DNA of 64,000 bases from a bacterium (GTDB lineage Bacteria > Electryoneota > RPQS01). The stretch is from assembly GCA_016703065.1 (NCBI GenBank), contig JADJCU010000001.1:186001-250000 (forward strand), in the 5' to 3' direction. Positions 35,059 to 43,754 of this stretch are shown here, piece after piece. The notes under the pieces are model-generated. The model did no database searches and was not told where the DNA came from. It saw only the letters and a program-made list of their open reading frames with translations. Each line of letters starts with the position of its first letter. Position 1 is the stretch's first letter. A program made the position numbers and the translations under genes.

Positions 35059-35907
35059 CTATGGGAATTCGCACTCCAGATCAGGGTTGACGCGAACGCG
35101 ACGTCGCCATGCCAGCCACAGGAATGCGGCTCCAGCGACTAACACTATGGACGCGACAACTCCGCCTTCAATGCCGACCGATCCTCCGGTCAGCCAGCGG
35201 GAACCGGTTACATAGACGAGGTCCGTGTTCCACAGATCCACGCCGGTAACCGGCAGGCCGAGTATCGGGCCCTGGAGGTAGTTCCAGCCGAAGTGGATTC
35301 CGATGGGAAGCCATAGATTTCGGCTGATCAGGAATGCACAGCCCAGAAGCACTCCGGCAGCGAAGAGATTCGTCAGGAGGAGCAGACCATCAGTATGAAA
35401 GAGCGTCCAATGCAAACCAACCATAACTACCGAAGAGACGATTACGCCCACGGCCGCACCGAACTTGCTGCGAATCATTTGCTGGACGTAGCCGTGCACC
35501 AGAGTTTCCTGCTGCACGGTGTTAAACAGCATGGACAGCGTGGACCAGAACAGGCCGCTACCTAACCCGTGTCCGTATCCAAGATGAAAACAGCCCAACA
35601 TCGCCAATGGGGCGAGTACCGCGAGAACCAGTATGACACCGGCCAGGACACCGCGCGTGCTGTCACGGAGCATGCCGTCGCGGGTGAAGCCGACGCAGGC
35701 GAGCGGACGACGGTCGGCGTAGCGGGTCATCGCAAGGGCGGCGAGAACCACGGCGATCATCGCCAGCAGTTCAATTCCCGCAAGCGCCTGCGCACTTTGC
35801 AAGGTCTCGTATTCCGTGTCGGGAAACAGGAAGAACGGCAGAACAAACGGAATATACAGCGCGAGAAAAAGGCCGACAAACAGTACGAGCTTCCAACTCG
35901 CCGCCAA
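35059..35907 (-). CDS. CPBP-family (CAAX-like) intramembrane protease
   Basis: 282 residues, about eight membrane helices. The three CPBP/ABI motifs can be found: 'QQETLVHGYVQ' (the usual EExxxR, here with Gln before Glu and no Arg), 'VGLHWTLFH' and 'HFGWNYLQG'. The first motif is degenerate, so activity is uncertain. The start is TTG 35907, located in the loop region of a very long hairpin that also follows the upstream gene. A later start would still leave the core intact. Confidence 0.75.
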   Translation of the reverse strand: MAASWKLVLFVGLFLALYIPFVLPFFLFPDTEYETLQSAQALAGIELLAMIAVVLAALAMTRYADRRPLACVGFTRDGMLRDSTRGVLAGVILVLAVLAPLAMLGCFHLGYGHGLGSGLFWSTLSMLFNTVQQETLVHGYVQQMIRSKFGAAVGVIVSSVVMVGLHWTLFHTDGLLLLTNLFAAGVLLGCAFLISRNLWLPIGIHFGWNYLQGPILGLPVTGVDLWNTDLVYVTGSRWLTGGSVGIEGGVVASIVLVAGAAFLWLAWRRRVRVNPDLECEFP

Positions 35908-35932
35908 AAGGCGGCGAGGGAAGCTCGTACTT
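35883..35932 (-). terminator. Long hairpin after the 36-38 kb gene, covering the CPBP start
   Basis: AGTACGAGCTTCC pairs with GGAAGCTCGTACT, and inside it CTCGCCGCC pairs with GGCGGCGAG around AAAA, over 20 bp of stem in all. It ends 39 bp past the stop of the upstream gene. The TTG start of the CPBP gene lies in it, so it may act as a terminator, an attenuator or both. Confidence 0.5.
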
Positions 35933-35970
35933 ATGACTTTTACCGGAGTAATCAGACCGGCCTACATCGG

Positions 35971-38115
35971 TTATTTGAGCAGCAGTAGCTTCGTGATTCG
36001 TTCTGCCTTCGGTGTGGAGAGTACAGCAAAGTAGGTGCCACTTGCCAGATCAGCACCGTTGAAATCCACACGGTACATGCCAGCTTCGGTCATGCCATTG
36101 TGCAGAATTGCCACTTCCTGACCGGCAAGGTTGTGAATCACCAACCTGGCATCCGCACGCTCCGGCAGAGCGAAGTCGATGGTCGTCTGCGGGTTGAACG
36201 GATTCGGGAACGCTTCGACTGCATAATCCTGCGGCAGGAAGCCCGGCTGATCACCCAAAGCCGACGCGAGGCGAACCCACGGGCTCCACTGCACCGAGTC
36301 ACAGAACTCAAAGTCACACACGCGGCACTTGATCGTGTTCTGATTCAGCGTAATAAAGCGGTGGTTGTAGGTCGCGCTGTTGGTACCAACGCTATTGCCA
36401 TTGTGGAACCACTCGTATTCGAGCGTCTGGCCGTCCGGATCTTCCGCGATCACTGCGAAATTGATCGTCGTGTTGAAAATCACGGTATCAAGTTCATCCG
36501 GTTCCGGCGTTGCCGCGGTGATTTCAGGCGGGTTGTTGGTCTGGCCCGGGGAGCGAATCGTTGCGCGAACCATTACGTCGGCCTCATTCAGGAGACGGTT
36601 CTCGGCCCAGCCACCCGCAGCTTCCCACGAACGACGCGAGATGCCCTGCGCCGAGGTCGTGTCGACACCAAACGTCGTAGCCGCGCCGCCCGTCGTGTAC
36701 CAGGCAACGTAGAACGTGCCGTTTTCGATAATCACGTCGCCTTCCGGAACCGTAGCCGTCGCCCAGGCGTTGGGCGCAGCGTTCGCGAACGGAGCCGACC
36801 AAATTACCGTACCGGGGCTGCCGCCCACACCGTCGTCGTCCAGAATTTGCAGTTCAAACGCGCCGCCCGTCTCGGCCACGTATGCGCGAGCATTGATCAC
36901 TTCACACGGATAAACCGGCGGTTCAAATTCCATCGCCATGCCGCCTTCGCCGCCGGCCCAGCTCCACGTCCGTTCGGACGTGCCGTCGTCATAGGCCAAC
37001 TCGCCCGGCAGCGTCACGGCGTGAAGCTCTGTGCGCACCGTGTTGTTACCCGCATTCATGTCGCCCGTCAAGGTCACCGTGCCCACGAGTCGGTAGACAC
37101 CGTCAGACGCGGGGGTCCAGATATCCGGAAAGGTCGCTTCCTGTTCAGCGCCGGCGTTAATCGCGCCGCCGGTGTACGTGCTCTGGGTGATCACCGTGTT
37201 GTTGACTTGACGCACGGAATAGTTCGACGTATACGCCGTTTCATTCTGGTTGCCCGAATTGCGCGTCGCCAGCCAACCGCTCAGAGTGGAACCGGTCGTC
37301 AGGAAGATGCCCTGCGACAGGGAGTTCTGGACGCCGGCCATCGCGAGGTCATGCACCTGAAAGGTGATGACATCAGGATAGTAGAACTTGATCGCCGAGT
37401 TGTTCGGTGGATAGTCCGCAGGCAGGCCGGTGTCGGAGTAGAAGTTCGAGATACCCAGCGTACCGGTCGAATTCTCGATGCCAACGGAGATGTTGTTGTT
37501 CGAGACATCATTCAGCGTGCTCGCGCCGTACTGGAACGTAATCGAGGAGTCCGCGCCCGACAGAATCAACTGGAAGTCGTGATCACCAAGATTACCGCCC
37601 TGCGCCCATGCCGTCACGTTGACCCACGACACGATCAGCGTGTCTTCGCCGTTGCTCCAGTAGTAGCACTCTGACGGGTCCGTGCCGCCGAAATACCAGT
37701 CTGCGGCATACGGGGCCACGATGTCATTCGGAGCCGTCGCGTTCGGCAGCTGCGGAATCGGCTGCGCAAGCTGACCAGTGGTCGAGAACTTGATATAGCC
37801 GTTGGAGCCCACAAAGAACTGTGATACGTCATACCAGTAGTAACGGAAACTCCAACCGATCGGGAAGACCGCGGAAACGTTGTCGTCGGTCAAACCGGTC
37901 ACTTCCGTTCCAATTCCCGTGATGTCAATCCACGAATAGACCGGACCGCCGGTTTCGTTGTTGTCTTTGGCAAGATAGCCAAACTGATCGGGACCCCACT
38001 GCTCATCCAGCGACGTGTGGCGATCTGTTGCCACCGGATTGGGTTGCGAACTGCTCTTGGCGAAAGCCAAGCTCAGGCTCAGCACGAGCAATGAAAACAT
38101 AAACCAACGCTTCAT
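35971..38115 (-). CDS. Large secreted protein with type IX sorting domain
   Basis: 714 residues, signal peptide 'FMFSLLVLSLSLAFAKS'. The N-terminal half ('FGYLAKDNNETGGPVYSWIDI', 'FFVGSNGYIKFS', 'IVAPYAADWYF', 'NGEDTLIVSWVNV', 'ISVGIEN') is the nidogen-like/PA-like domain also seen in the two C25 proteins of this window. Beta-sandwich domains and a PKD/Ig-like part ('EDPDGQTLEYEWFHNGN') follow. The sorting domain is 'AFPNPFNPQTTIDFALP', 'AGQEVAIL', 'GTYFAVL', final 'KLLLLK'. No protease motif. Probably a surface adhesin or matrix protein. Confidence 0.75.
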   Translation of the reverse strand: MKRWFMFSLLVLSLSLAFAKSSSQPNPVATDRHTSLDEQWGPDQFGYLAKDNNETGGPVYSWIDITGIGTEVTGLTDDNVSAVFPIGWSFRYYWYDVSQFFVGSNGYIKFSTTGQLAQPIPQLPNATAPNDIVAPYAADWYFGGTDPSECYYWSNGEDTLIVSWVNVTAWAQGGNLGDHDFQLILSGADSSITFQYGASTLNDVSNNNISVGIENSTGTLGISNFYSDTGLPADYPPNNSAIKFYYPDVITFQVHDLAMAGVQNSLSQGIFLTTGSTLSGWLATRNSGNQNETAYTSNYSVRQVNNTVITQSTYTGGAINAGAEQEATFPDIWTPASDGVYRLVGTVTLTGDMNAGNNTVRTELHAVTLPGELAYDDGTSERTWSWAGGEGGMAMEFEPPVYPCEVINARAYVAETGGAFELQILDDDGVGGSPGTVIWSAPFANAAPNAWATATVPEGDVIIENGTFYVAWYTTGGAATTFGVDTTSAQGISRRSWEAAGGWAENRLLNEADVMVRATIRSPGQTNNPPEITAATPEPDELDTVIFNTTINFAVIAEDPDGQTLEYEWFHNGNSVGTNSATYNHRFITLNQNTIKCRVCDFEFCDSVQWSPWVRLASALGDQPGFLPQDYAVEAFPNPFNPQTTIDFALPERADARLVIHNLAGQEVAILHNGMTEAGMYRVDFNGADLASGTYFAVLSTPKAERITKLLLLK

Positions 38116-38178
38116 CTGTTGCTCCTTTCAAGGCTGCGGGACGTCCGGGACCACCGGCGTCGTAAAAAAGAAAGACTG

Positions 38179-38592
38179 CTATGGTTCGAAATCTGCTGCG
38201 CCCGGTTCATCCGGGAAGATCATCACAACTGCCGCTGCGGTCGTGCGTGTGTGTGTTAAGGACACCGAAATGCGCATGGGAAAGGCAGCGTAGGGGCCTG
38301 TGATCCGTACACGCGGACCCTTTCCCGGAACGGTCAATACTTCGACGTCGCGAAAGGCCAGATATTCGCCGATTCCCATCCCGAGTGCCTTGGCGACCGC
38401 TTCTTTCACTGCCCAGCGCGCCGCCAAACACTCGTCCGCTTTGGCGCGTTTTAAGCACTCGGCACGTTCAGCCTCGGTGAAGATACGCTCTAAGAACACC
38501 GGGTCGTCCAAATGCCCGGCGATACGATCCACTTCGACCAGATCAATTCCCAGTGACGGCAGGATGGGCGTAGGTGGAGTCTTGTCAGGCAA
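38179..38592 (-). CDS. acpS: Holo-[acyl-carrier-protein] synthase
   Basis: 137 residues. Transfers 4'-phosphopantetheine from CoA to acyl carrier protein. Signature 'LGIDLVEVDRI' (Mg-binding Asp), 'ERIFTEAE', 'CLAARWAVKEAVAKALGMGI' (Glu and Lys of the active site) and 'RISVSLTHTRTTAAAVVMI'. Slightly longer at the N-terminus than usual; an internal start is possible. It lies 28 bp downstream of the beta-helix gene. Confidence 0.93.
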   Translation of the reverse strand: MPDKTPPTPILPSLGIDLVEVDRIAGHLDDPVFLERIFTEAERAECLKRAKADECLAARWAVKEAVAKALGMGIGEYLAFRDVEVLTVPGKGPRVRITGPYAAFPMRISVSLTHTRTTAAAVVMIFPDEPGAADFEP

Positions 38593-38620
38593 CGGTCAGC
38601 GATCCAATCCAGTGAAGTGT

Positions 38621-40129
38621 TCAGCGTCCTAATTCGCAATTGAGCGTGGCGACACGATACGTATACTTGGCAAGCGGTTCGGAGAGGACGTCCTGATGCA
38701 CAAAGAAAGTGTCAGCCGTTTCCGCGATAATCTCGACCGAAGGCCATGCCCATTCATCCGCAGCAGAACGATAGACTCTGAACTGGCAGTTCTGCCCCGG
38801 CGATGTCCAACGCAGAGTCAAATTAGCGGTGGCATCCGTGCGGAGGAGCGTCAAATCTTCAACCGGCGGGATGTGAAAGTAGTCGCGCAGACCGATTTCC
38901 GGATATGTTCCGTCCCAATCCAATTCGCCCGTCGTATCGCCCGCATCAATTAACGGAGATGAGAAATTCGGATAGTAGAGCCCTTGCCCCGCGCTTTCTG
39001 AAAGGAAATCAGGCGGCGCAACAAGGTTACCAAAGGCATCCACCGAGTCGCCGTTCTGATTGACCGTTGCCAAGTCAGCGAGCGATTCGTCGACGCCGAT
39101 TCCCATCACCGGCGGCGGCCAGAAATCTGAGAAGTTCACGGTCATCCGATATCCCGACAAGAGCACCTGTCCCGAGTTGTTGACAAACACGCACTCTTTG
39201 AACATCGTGTTTGTCGAACACTTGAAGGCGCTGACGCCGGACGACGAATTGCCGTCAAAGATGCAGTTTTCAAACGTCATGCTGTCGCCGACCGAAATCA
39301 GCCCGACGCCGCAATTCCCCTGCAGTCCATCCCGGTTGCCGGTGTTACCGCGAAACACGCAGTATTTGAACTGCACCAGCGGACCATTGTGAACATGAAG
39401 CGCTCCGCCCAACAGAGCCCGGTTGTCGATGAAGTGCGAGCCGGAAACAGTAAGCGCTGTGCTATCAGCAATGATCACTCCGCCCCAAAGCGTCGCTCGA
39501 TTCTCCAGAAAAACGCAGGTAGACAGCGATAACTCGCCCTGCATTGCGCAGATCGCCCCACCGTCCAGGCCAGCACAGCTCTCAAAACGGGTGTCACCAA
39601 CGGAGCCCAACGCGCCGTAAGCGTGGATAGCACCTCCGCAGCCGCCCGCTCCGCAATGCTCGAAACTGGAGCCGTTGATAACATACTCGCCACCCTGTAC
39701 GTTTAGGGCGCTCTGACGGTTGTCACGGAGCGTCGACGAATAGATCTCCACGAGCGCAGAATCGACGTGGATGCCCATTGAGCGCTCGATTACCGCGCTT
39801 CGAAATTCCGCCGACGCACCGGGCGATTGGACATAGATTCCGGGCCAGCGAACGGGATGGGCAACCGTGTCTTGCGTGAAATAGGTCGTATCAAATCCCG
39901 AGGCGCAGATCAAAGAGCCAAACACAGTCAGGCTGTGTCCTTGAAACTGGATTCGGACGCCGTTTTCCAGAAGTAACTGTCGGCGCGGCGGTATCTCCAG
40001 ATCGTCGGTGACAATGTGTGGGTTCCCTGCGGGCGTCCACGTTCCAGTCACCTGTCCGCTGACAAATGTCGTGTCCGCATAGGCCCAACTGATGCAGATC
40101 AATGCTGCTGCTACGACCAAACGGTCCAT
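38621..40129 (-). CDS. Secreted right-handed parallel beta-helix protein
   Basis: 502 residues from ATG 40129 (GGAGGG upstream), signal peptide 'LVVAAALICISWAYA'. Repeating ~22-residue units ('SALNVQGGEYVINGSSFEHCGAGGCGGAIHAY' type, G-G-A-I/C..F.N.RA) are typical of pectate-lyase-like beta helices and polymorphic outer-membrane (PMP) repeats. A fibronectin-III-like end ('NLTLRWTSPGQNCQFRVYR') follows. No catalytic residues are evident and there is no sorting tail, so the location is extracellular or periplasmic by signal peptide only. Confidence 0.8.
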   Translation of the reverse strand: MDRLVVAAALICISWAYADTTFVSGQVTGTWTPAGNPHIVTDDLEIPPRRQLLLENGVRIQFQGHSLTVFGSLICASGFDTTYFTQDTVAHPVRWPGIYVQSPGASAEFRSAVIERSMGIHVDSALVEIYSSTLRDNRQSALNVQGGEYVINGSSFEHCGAGGCGGAIHAYGALGSVGDTRFESCAGLDGGAICAMQGELSLSTCVFLENRATLWGGVIIADSTALTVSGSHFIDNRALLGGALHVHNGPLVQFKYCVFRGNTGNRDGLQGNCGVGLISVGDSMTFENCIFDGNSSSGVSAFKCSTNTMFKECVFVNNSGQVLLSGYRMTVNFSDFWPPPVMGIGVDESLADLATVNQNGDSVDAFGNLVAPPDFLSESAGQGLYYPNFSSPLIDAGDTTGELDWDGTYPEIGLRDYFHIPPVEDLTLLRTDATANLTLRWTSPGQNCQFRVYRSAADEWAWPSVEIIAETADTFFVHQDVLSEPLAKYTYRVATLNCELGR

Positions 40130-40184
40130 GCTCCTCACTCCCTCCGTTCTCCGAAAGGCAGCCTGCGCGTTCAGGACTTTGAGG

Positions 40185-40889
40185 CTAAAACAGCGAGGTT
40201 TGGTCTTGATCAATCTCCATCAGGTTCAAGACCTGAAGGAGTTGGCTGATATCGTCGATGTCGTAGTCCGCACCACTCTCGATCGTGTTCTTCGTATCGC
40301 CGTAGCGAGCGAACACGGTGACGATGCCCAATTGCTTCGCGCCGACCATGTCGCGTTCCGGCCAATCGCCGATCATGACGACCTCCTTGGGCGACATTCC
40401 CATGATCTGCAGGGCGCGCTCGAATGGTACCGGAGACGGCTTGCGATGTCCGGTGTCTTCAAACGTGACGACCGGGTCAAACATGTGATGCAGATCAAGC
40501 TGCGCAAGTCTTAGCCACGCCCCCATGCGCGGGGCATCGGAGATTACCGCGAGCCGCAGTCCGCGCCGCAACAGGTCGGCCAGTGTGGAGCGTACGTGCG
40601 GATAGGTGACCAGATAGGTGTTCCGCGCACGGCGATAGGCGACAATTCCTGCGGCCAACCACTTGTAGTCGACGGTGCGGAACTGCTGCTCCAAGAAAAT
40701 ATCAAAGATTTCCTGATTTTCAATCCCTACGCGGTCGTAGATCTCATAGATCTTGGCAACCGCTTCTTCCCGAGGCACCGGCATTCCACTGTCGATCATC
40801 GCCGTTACGGCGGCATCGATGGACGCCCGTTTCATGCGCATGAAATCGAGCAGGGTGTTGTCAAGGTCGAACAGAATCCCGCGAATCAT
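40185..40889 (-). CDS. HAD-superfamily hydrolase
   Basis: 234 residues from ATG 40889. HAD motif I is 'ILFDLDNTLLDF' (nucleophile Asp and acid Asp), motif II 'LAVISDAP' (Ser), motif III 'HRKPSPVPFERAL' (Lys) and motif IV 'VVMIGDWPERDM' (Asp-x4-Asp). The helical cap is of the type found in haloacid dehalogenase, phosphoglycolate phosphatase and pyrimidine 5'-nucleotidase relatives. The substrate is unknown. It lies 55 bp upstream of the beta-helix gene, with an open frame further upstream that is not used. Confidence 0.88.
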   Translation of the reverse strand: MIRGILFDLDNTLLDFMRMKRASIDAAVTAMIDSGMPVPREEAVAKIYEIYDRVGIENQEIFDIFLEQQFRTVDYKWLAAGIVAYRRARNTYLVTYPHVRSTLADLLRRGLRLAVISDAPRMGAWLRLAQLDLHHMFDPVVTFEDTGHRKPSPVPFERALQIMGMSPKEVVMIGDWPERDMVGAKQLGIVTVFARYGDTKNTIESGADYDIDDISQLLQVLNLMEIDQDQTSLF

Positions 40890-41027
40890 GGGCACGACGG
40901 TAGTTAGGGGTTTAGCAATATTCAATTTATTTACATTCTGGCCAATATGCAAGCAACCCTCTTCACCTCATCGTCCGTGTCACCGTTTTTGTAATAACCT
41001 TGCTGGAACGGGACGACTTGGCTGTTT

Positions 41028-41807
41028 ATGTTATTGTTATTTCACGAGAAAGGTCCGTTGACATTGAAGACCCCAAGTGGTATATTGCAACGGCTGTTGC
41101 ATGTCGCAATCATCGGCGTGCTGGCTGTCAACGCCCGTGCCGGTGAGGTGGACGCTGTCCCGGTACCTGAACAGATTGGCTACGTCAGCGACTACGGGCG
41201 GGTCATCGACCCGGCGGACGAACGCCGCTTGGTTGACATCAGCGAGGAGCTCGAACGCAAGACGGGCGTTCGCGTGCGGGTTGTGACCGTGCCAACGCTT
41301 GGCGGCGCCGATATCGATCAAGTTTCTCCAGCGCTGCTTAAGGCGTGGGGAGATTCCGCTATGGCTGCGCGCACGATTCTGATTCTTGATGCGATTGCCG
41401 AGAAGAAGGCACGGATTGAACTGGGTGTCGGACTAAACAGCATTGTTACCCCGGAAGTCAGTCATACCGTTCAGAAGCAGGTGATGCTGCCGCTGCTGTC
41501 CCGTGGGGACCGCGGAGAGGCATACCTTTTGGCCGTCACCGAGCTGTCGGTTGCCATTGGGCTGTACGAGAAGGTCGCGCTCTATTCCGTGCCGGGTTAT
41601 TTGAAACTCCAACCGGCGGTGTTTAACCCCCGCGCCGTTCACAGCGAGAAGCTGCCCGAGCTGCTGCTGTTCATCCCGCTCTTGATATTCATGGTGGGTA
41701 TGGTGAGGTTAGAAAACAGGTTGGCTTGTGCTACCGTGGTGTTTGGAGCAGTATTCCGACGGAATTGGCGGCGGCGAATCGAGTGGCTGAAGCGAATGGC
41801 GGATTAA
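41028..41807 (+). CDS. TPM-domain exported membrane protein (YgcG-like)
   Basis: 259 residues. A hydrophobic signal ('LLHVAIIGVLAVNARA') is followed by a TPM domain (about 50-180: 'GYVSDYGRVIDPADERRLVD', 'TGVRVRVVTVPTLGG', 'ARTILILDAIAEKKARIELGVGL'), then a transmembrane helix ('LLLFIPLLIFMVGMV') and a basic tail. TPM proteins are membrane-anchored and face the periplasm; one plant member is a photosystem II repair phosphatase. The start is uncertain: ATG 41028, or TTG 41059 next to AAAGG. Confidence 0.8.
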   Translation: MLLLFHEKGPLTLKTPSGILQRLLHVAIIGVLAVNARAGEVDAVPVPEQIGYVSDYGRVIDPADERRLVDISEELERKTGVRVRVVTVPTLGGADIDQVSPALLKAWGDSAMAARTILILDAIAEKKARIELGVGLNSIVTPEVSHTVQKQVMLPLLSRGDRGEAYLLAVTELSVAIGLYEKVALYSVPGYLKLQPAVFNPRAVHSEKLPELLLFIPLLIFMVGMVRLENRLACATVVFGAVFRRNWRRRIEWLKRMAD

Positions 41808-41823
41808 GATCTGTAAACAAAAC

Positions 41824-41846
41824 GGGGCGCTGAGAGTCAGCACCCC
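41824..41846. terminator. Hairpin between convergent TPM and anti-sigma genes
   Basis: GGGGCGCTGA / TCAGCACCCC stem with one mismatch and a 3-nt loop, between two convergent stops. Confidence 0.6.
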
Positions 41847-41875
41847 GCCAGTCGCACCGCCCCCCGTCGAGCCGA

Positions 41876-42250
41876 CTACGATTTGGTGAAGAAATCCTGG
41901 ACGCGCTCGCGGTTCACAAAGTAGAAGATCCAGAACCCGATGGCCAGAAATGTTCCGGACCAACCGAAACTAATGGCCAAGAGGCTGCATCCGATTGCGA
42001 TCGATAGCTGCCAAACTTGGCGCGAGACCCGACTCCGCGTGTGTTTTAGGGTTTCCATGTCGATATCCGGTGTGATTGGTGTGGACGTTGTTGGAAGCTG
42101 AAAGCTCTCGCCAGCATCAAGCAGACGCTTCACATATGGATCCGTCCGGGCGTAGGCCTCGACCAGCGCTTTCGTCTGGGTTGAGGCCTCCCCGGCAAGG
42201 TAGACGGGAATCAGGTCCAACGCGATTTCGCGTGTGATGGTGGCTTGCAT
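41876..42250 (-). CDS. Putative anti-sigma factor, membrane protein
   Basis: 124 residues from ATG 42250. A soluble N-terminal part ('ATITREIALDLIPVYLAGEASTQTKALVEAY') resembles zf-HC2 anti-sigma domains in its spacing but has no zinc-ligand Cys or His. Two membrane helices follow ('LSIAIGCSLLAISFGW', 'FLAIGFWIFYFV'). Its position, 14 bp after the ECF sigma gene, supports an anti-sigma role. The signal it responds to is unknown. Confidence 0.65.
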   Translation of the reverse strand: MQATITREIALDLIPVYLAGEASTQTKALVEAYARTDPYVKRLLDAGESFQLPTTSTPITPDIDMETLKHTRSRVSRQVWQLSIAIGCSLLAISFGWSGTFLAIGFWIFYFVNRERVQDFFTKS

Positions 42251-42264
42251 AGTTTCCAGTTCGC

Positions 42265-42756
42265 TTAGTTGTTGTTGGCTCGCCATTCGGCGAGTTTCAG
42301 TCGGACACGGTGGACGCGGACTTTAGCCGCATTGACCGTTATGCTTAGTGCTGCGGAGATTTCTTCATAGCTAAGGCCTTGGGCGCGCAGAAGCAGGGCT
42401 TCGCGCTCGATCTGCGGCAGCGTCGTCACAAAGACGAGAGTTTGCAGTAACAAATCGCGGTTTTCACTGTCGCCGTCAAACTGCGGTTCGTGTGCGACTT
42501 GATCCAGATCCGTTGGAAGCGTCTGTCGGCGGCGGCGGAAGTAGTCCGTGACGAGCCGATGCGCGATAGTGAACAAGAAGGCGCGAACGGTAGGATGGCG
42601 GTCGGGGTTGTAGGCCGTCAGGGCACGCGCAAAAGTCTCGGCCACGATGTCTTTTGCTTCGTCCCGGTTCAGGGTCAAGCCGAAAGCGTAGCGATAGATC
42701 TCGGGTGAGTATTTTTTGTATATTGGGTCGAATCCGGTCATTAACGGGCCGTTCAT
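42265..42756 (-). CDS. ECF-type RNA polymerase sigma factor
   Basis: 163 residues. Region 2 is 'YSPEIYRYAFGLTLNRDEAKDIVAETFARAL', with 'VRAFLFTIAHRLVTDYFRR' (-10 recognition). Region 4 is 'LPQIEREALLLRAQGLSYEEISAALSITVNAAKVRVHRVRLKL'. There is no region 1.1 or 3, as expected for ECF sigma factors. It is cotranscribed with the membrane protein downstream, its likely anti-sigma. Confidence 0.92.
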   Translation of the reverse strand: MNGPLMTGFDPIYKKYSPEIYRYAFGLTLNRDEAKDIVAETFARALTAYNPDRHPTVRAFLFTIAHRLVTDYFRRRRQTLPTDLDQVAHEPQFDGDSENRDLLLQTLVFVTTLPQIEREALLLRAQGLSYEEISAALSITVNAAKVRVHRVRLKLAEWRANNN

Positions 42757-42836
42757 CCATAATACGGAATTAGCGCGGGAAAGTTACAGCCAAGGGGCAT
42801 TTTCCGTCGGAAGAATTTGTACGGGCAGTTTCTGGC

Positions 42837-43373
42837 ATGAAATCATTGCGGATTGCAGCTTCGGTATTCGTTCTACTCCTGTTGGCCGGCTTCGCGCTGG
42901 CCTTCTCAGTTTACCAAAGCTACACGGACCTGGCGGACCTGCATGGCACGGCGAAGTCGCGGTTTGCCGACTGGGAAGCGGCGCTGGCTCCGCGCAGAGT
43001 CTTGATCGAAGAGCTCGCGGAAATCACCGGAACATATGATCCGAGTGCAAGCGGAGCCGCGAGCGAGGCCGAGCAGCTTTTGAAAGAGGCCGATCCCGGT
43101 TCCGACGTGAGCGCACGGATCAACATGCACAAGCTCTACGAGCAGATGTTAGAAAGCCTGCGCGGACGAGCGGTGCGCTATCCTCAACTGCGCGACTCCG
43201 ACTTGTTTCACGAGTGGGAGGCGGAGTATTTGAAAGGGCAGATCGTCGAGGAGGCGGCGAGGCTGGGCTACAACGCCGCCGCACGCGATTACAATGCCGT
43301 CCTCGATCGATTTACGGGGAAACTCATAGCTGTTTGGTTCACCGTGACCCCGAAGCCGGTGATTACTGGATGA
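42837..43373 (+). CDS. LemA-like membrane protein
   Basis: 178 residues. One N-terminal membrane anchor ('IAASVFVLLLLAGFALAFSVY') is followed by helical segments with the LemA pattern: 'SRFADWEAALAPRRVLIEELAEIT' and 'GYNAAARDYNAVLDRFTGKLI'. LemA proteins are exported helical bundles of unknown function. It is followed by a strong terminator, so monocistronic. Confidence 0.75.
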   Translation: MKSLRIAASVFVLLLLAGFALAFSVYQSYTDLADLHGTAKSRFADWEAALAPRRVLIEELAEITGTYDPSASGAASEAEQLLKEADPGSDVSARINMHKLYEQMLESLRGRAVRYPQLRDSDLFHEWEAEYLKGQIVEEAARLGYNAAARDYNAVLDRFTGKLIAVWFTVTPKPVITG

Positions 43374-43393
43374 TGCGGGAACCCCGCGAACGA

Positions 43394-43423
43394 AAACCGC
43401 GCCTGTACGAGGCGCGGTTTTTT
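43394..43423 (+). terminator. Terminator of the LemA-like gene
   Basis: AAAACCGCGCCT-gtacg-AGGCGCGGTTTTTT, a perfect stem with a T run, 21 nt past the stop. Confidence 0.9.
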
Positions 43424-43476
43424 GTTTTCTGACACGTTATATTGAGGCTCCGCGCAGGAAATGCGCGTATGCACTC

Positions 43477-43683
43477 CTAAGGAAGCTGCGGAGGGGGCGG
43501 AAGCACCGGCTCCTCAGCTCGCGGCAGTGGGTCTATGTCTATGACTTTTGTAGAGATGGTGGAGATTTCCCCGTTACAAGGATTCTCGATCATGAGGCGG
43601 TACCAATCGTCCGCTTCAGGTGCTTCTTCTACAAACACAAGCCAATGTGGCCTTCGTTCATCGTATCTCATCATTTTCCTCAT
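43477..43683 (-). CDS. Small hypothetical protein
   Basis: 68 residues from ATG 43683, chosen for GGAGGGAGGGAT just upstream. Acidic and Pro-rich at the end ('LPRAEEPVLPPPPQLP'); no signal or membrane segment. Not recognised. It is divergent from dnaG, with about 70 bp between the starts. The strong ribosome site is the main support. Confidence 0.5.
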   Translation of the reverse strand: MRKMMRYDERRPHWLVFVEEAPEADDWYRLMIENPCNGEISTISTKVIDIDPLPRAEEPVLPPPPQLP

Positions 43684-43754
43684 ATCCCTCCCTCCCATCT
43701 TATACTCCCCATAGGCAAGATAAGTGCCGCCGGGATAAGCCAAGTTAAATCAAC

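Noticed and set aside
36100..37674. Plus-strand open frame of 524 codons
   Set aside because: Lies wholly opposite the secreted protein at 35971-38115, which has a signal peptide, sorting domain and sensible composition; the antisense frame is Arg/His/Val-rich.
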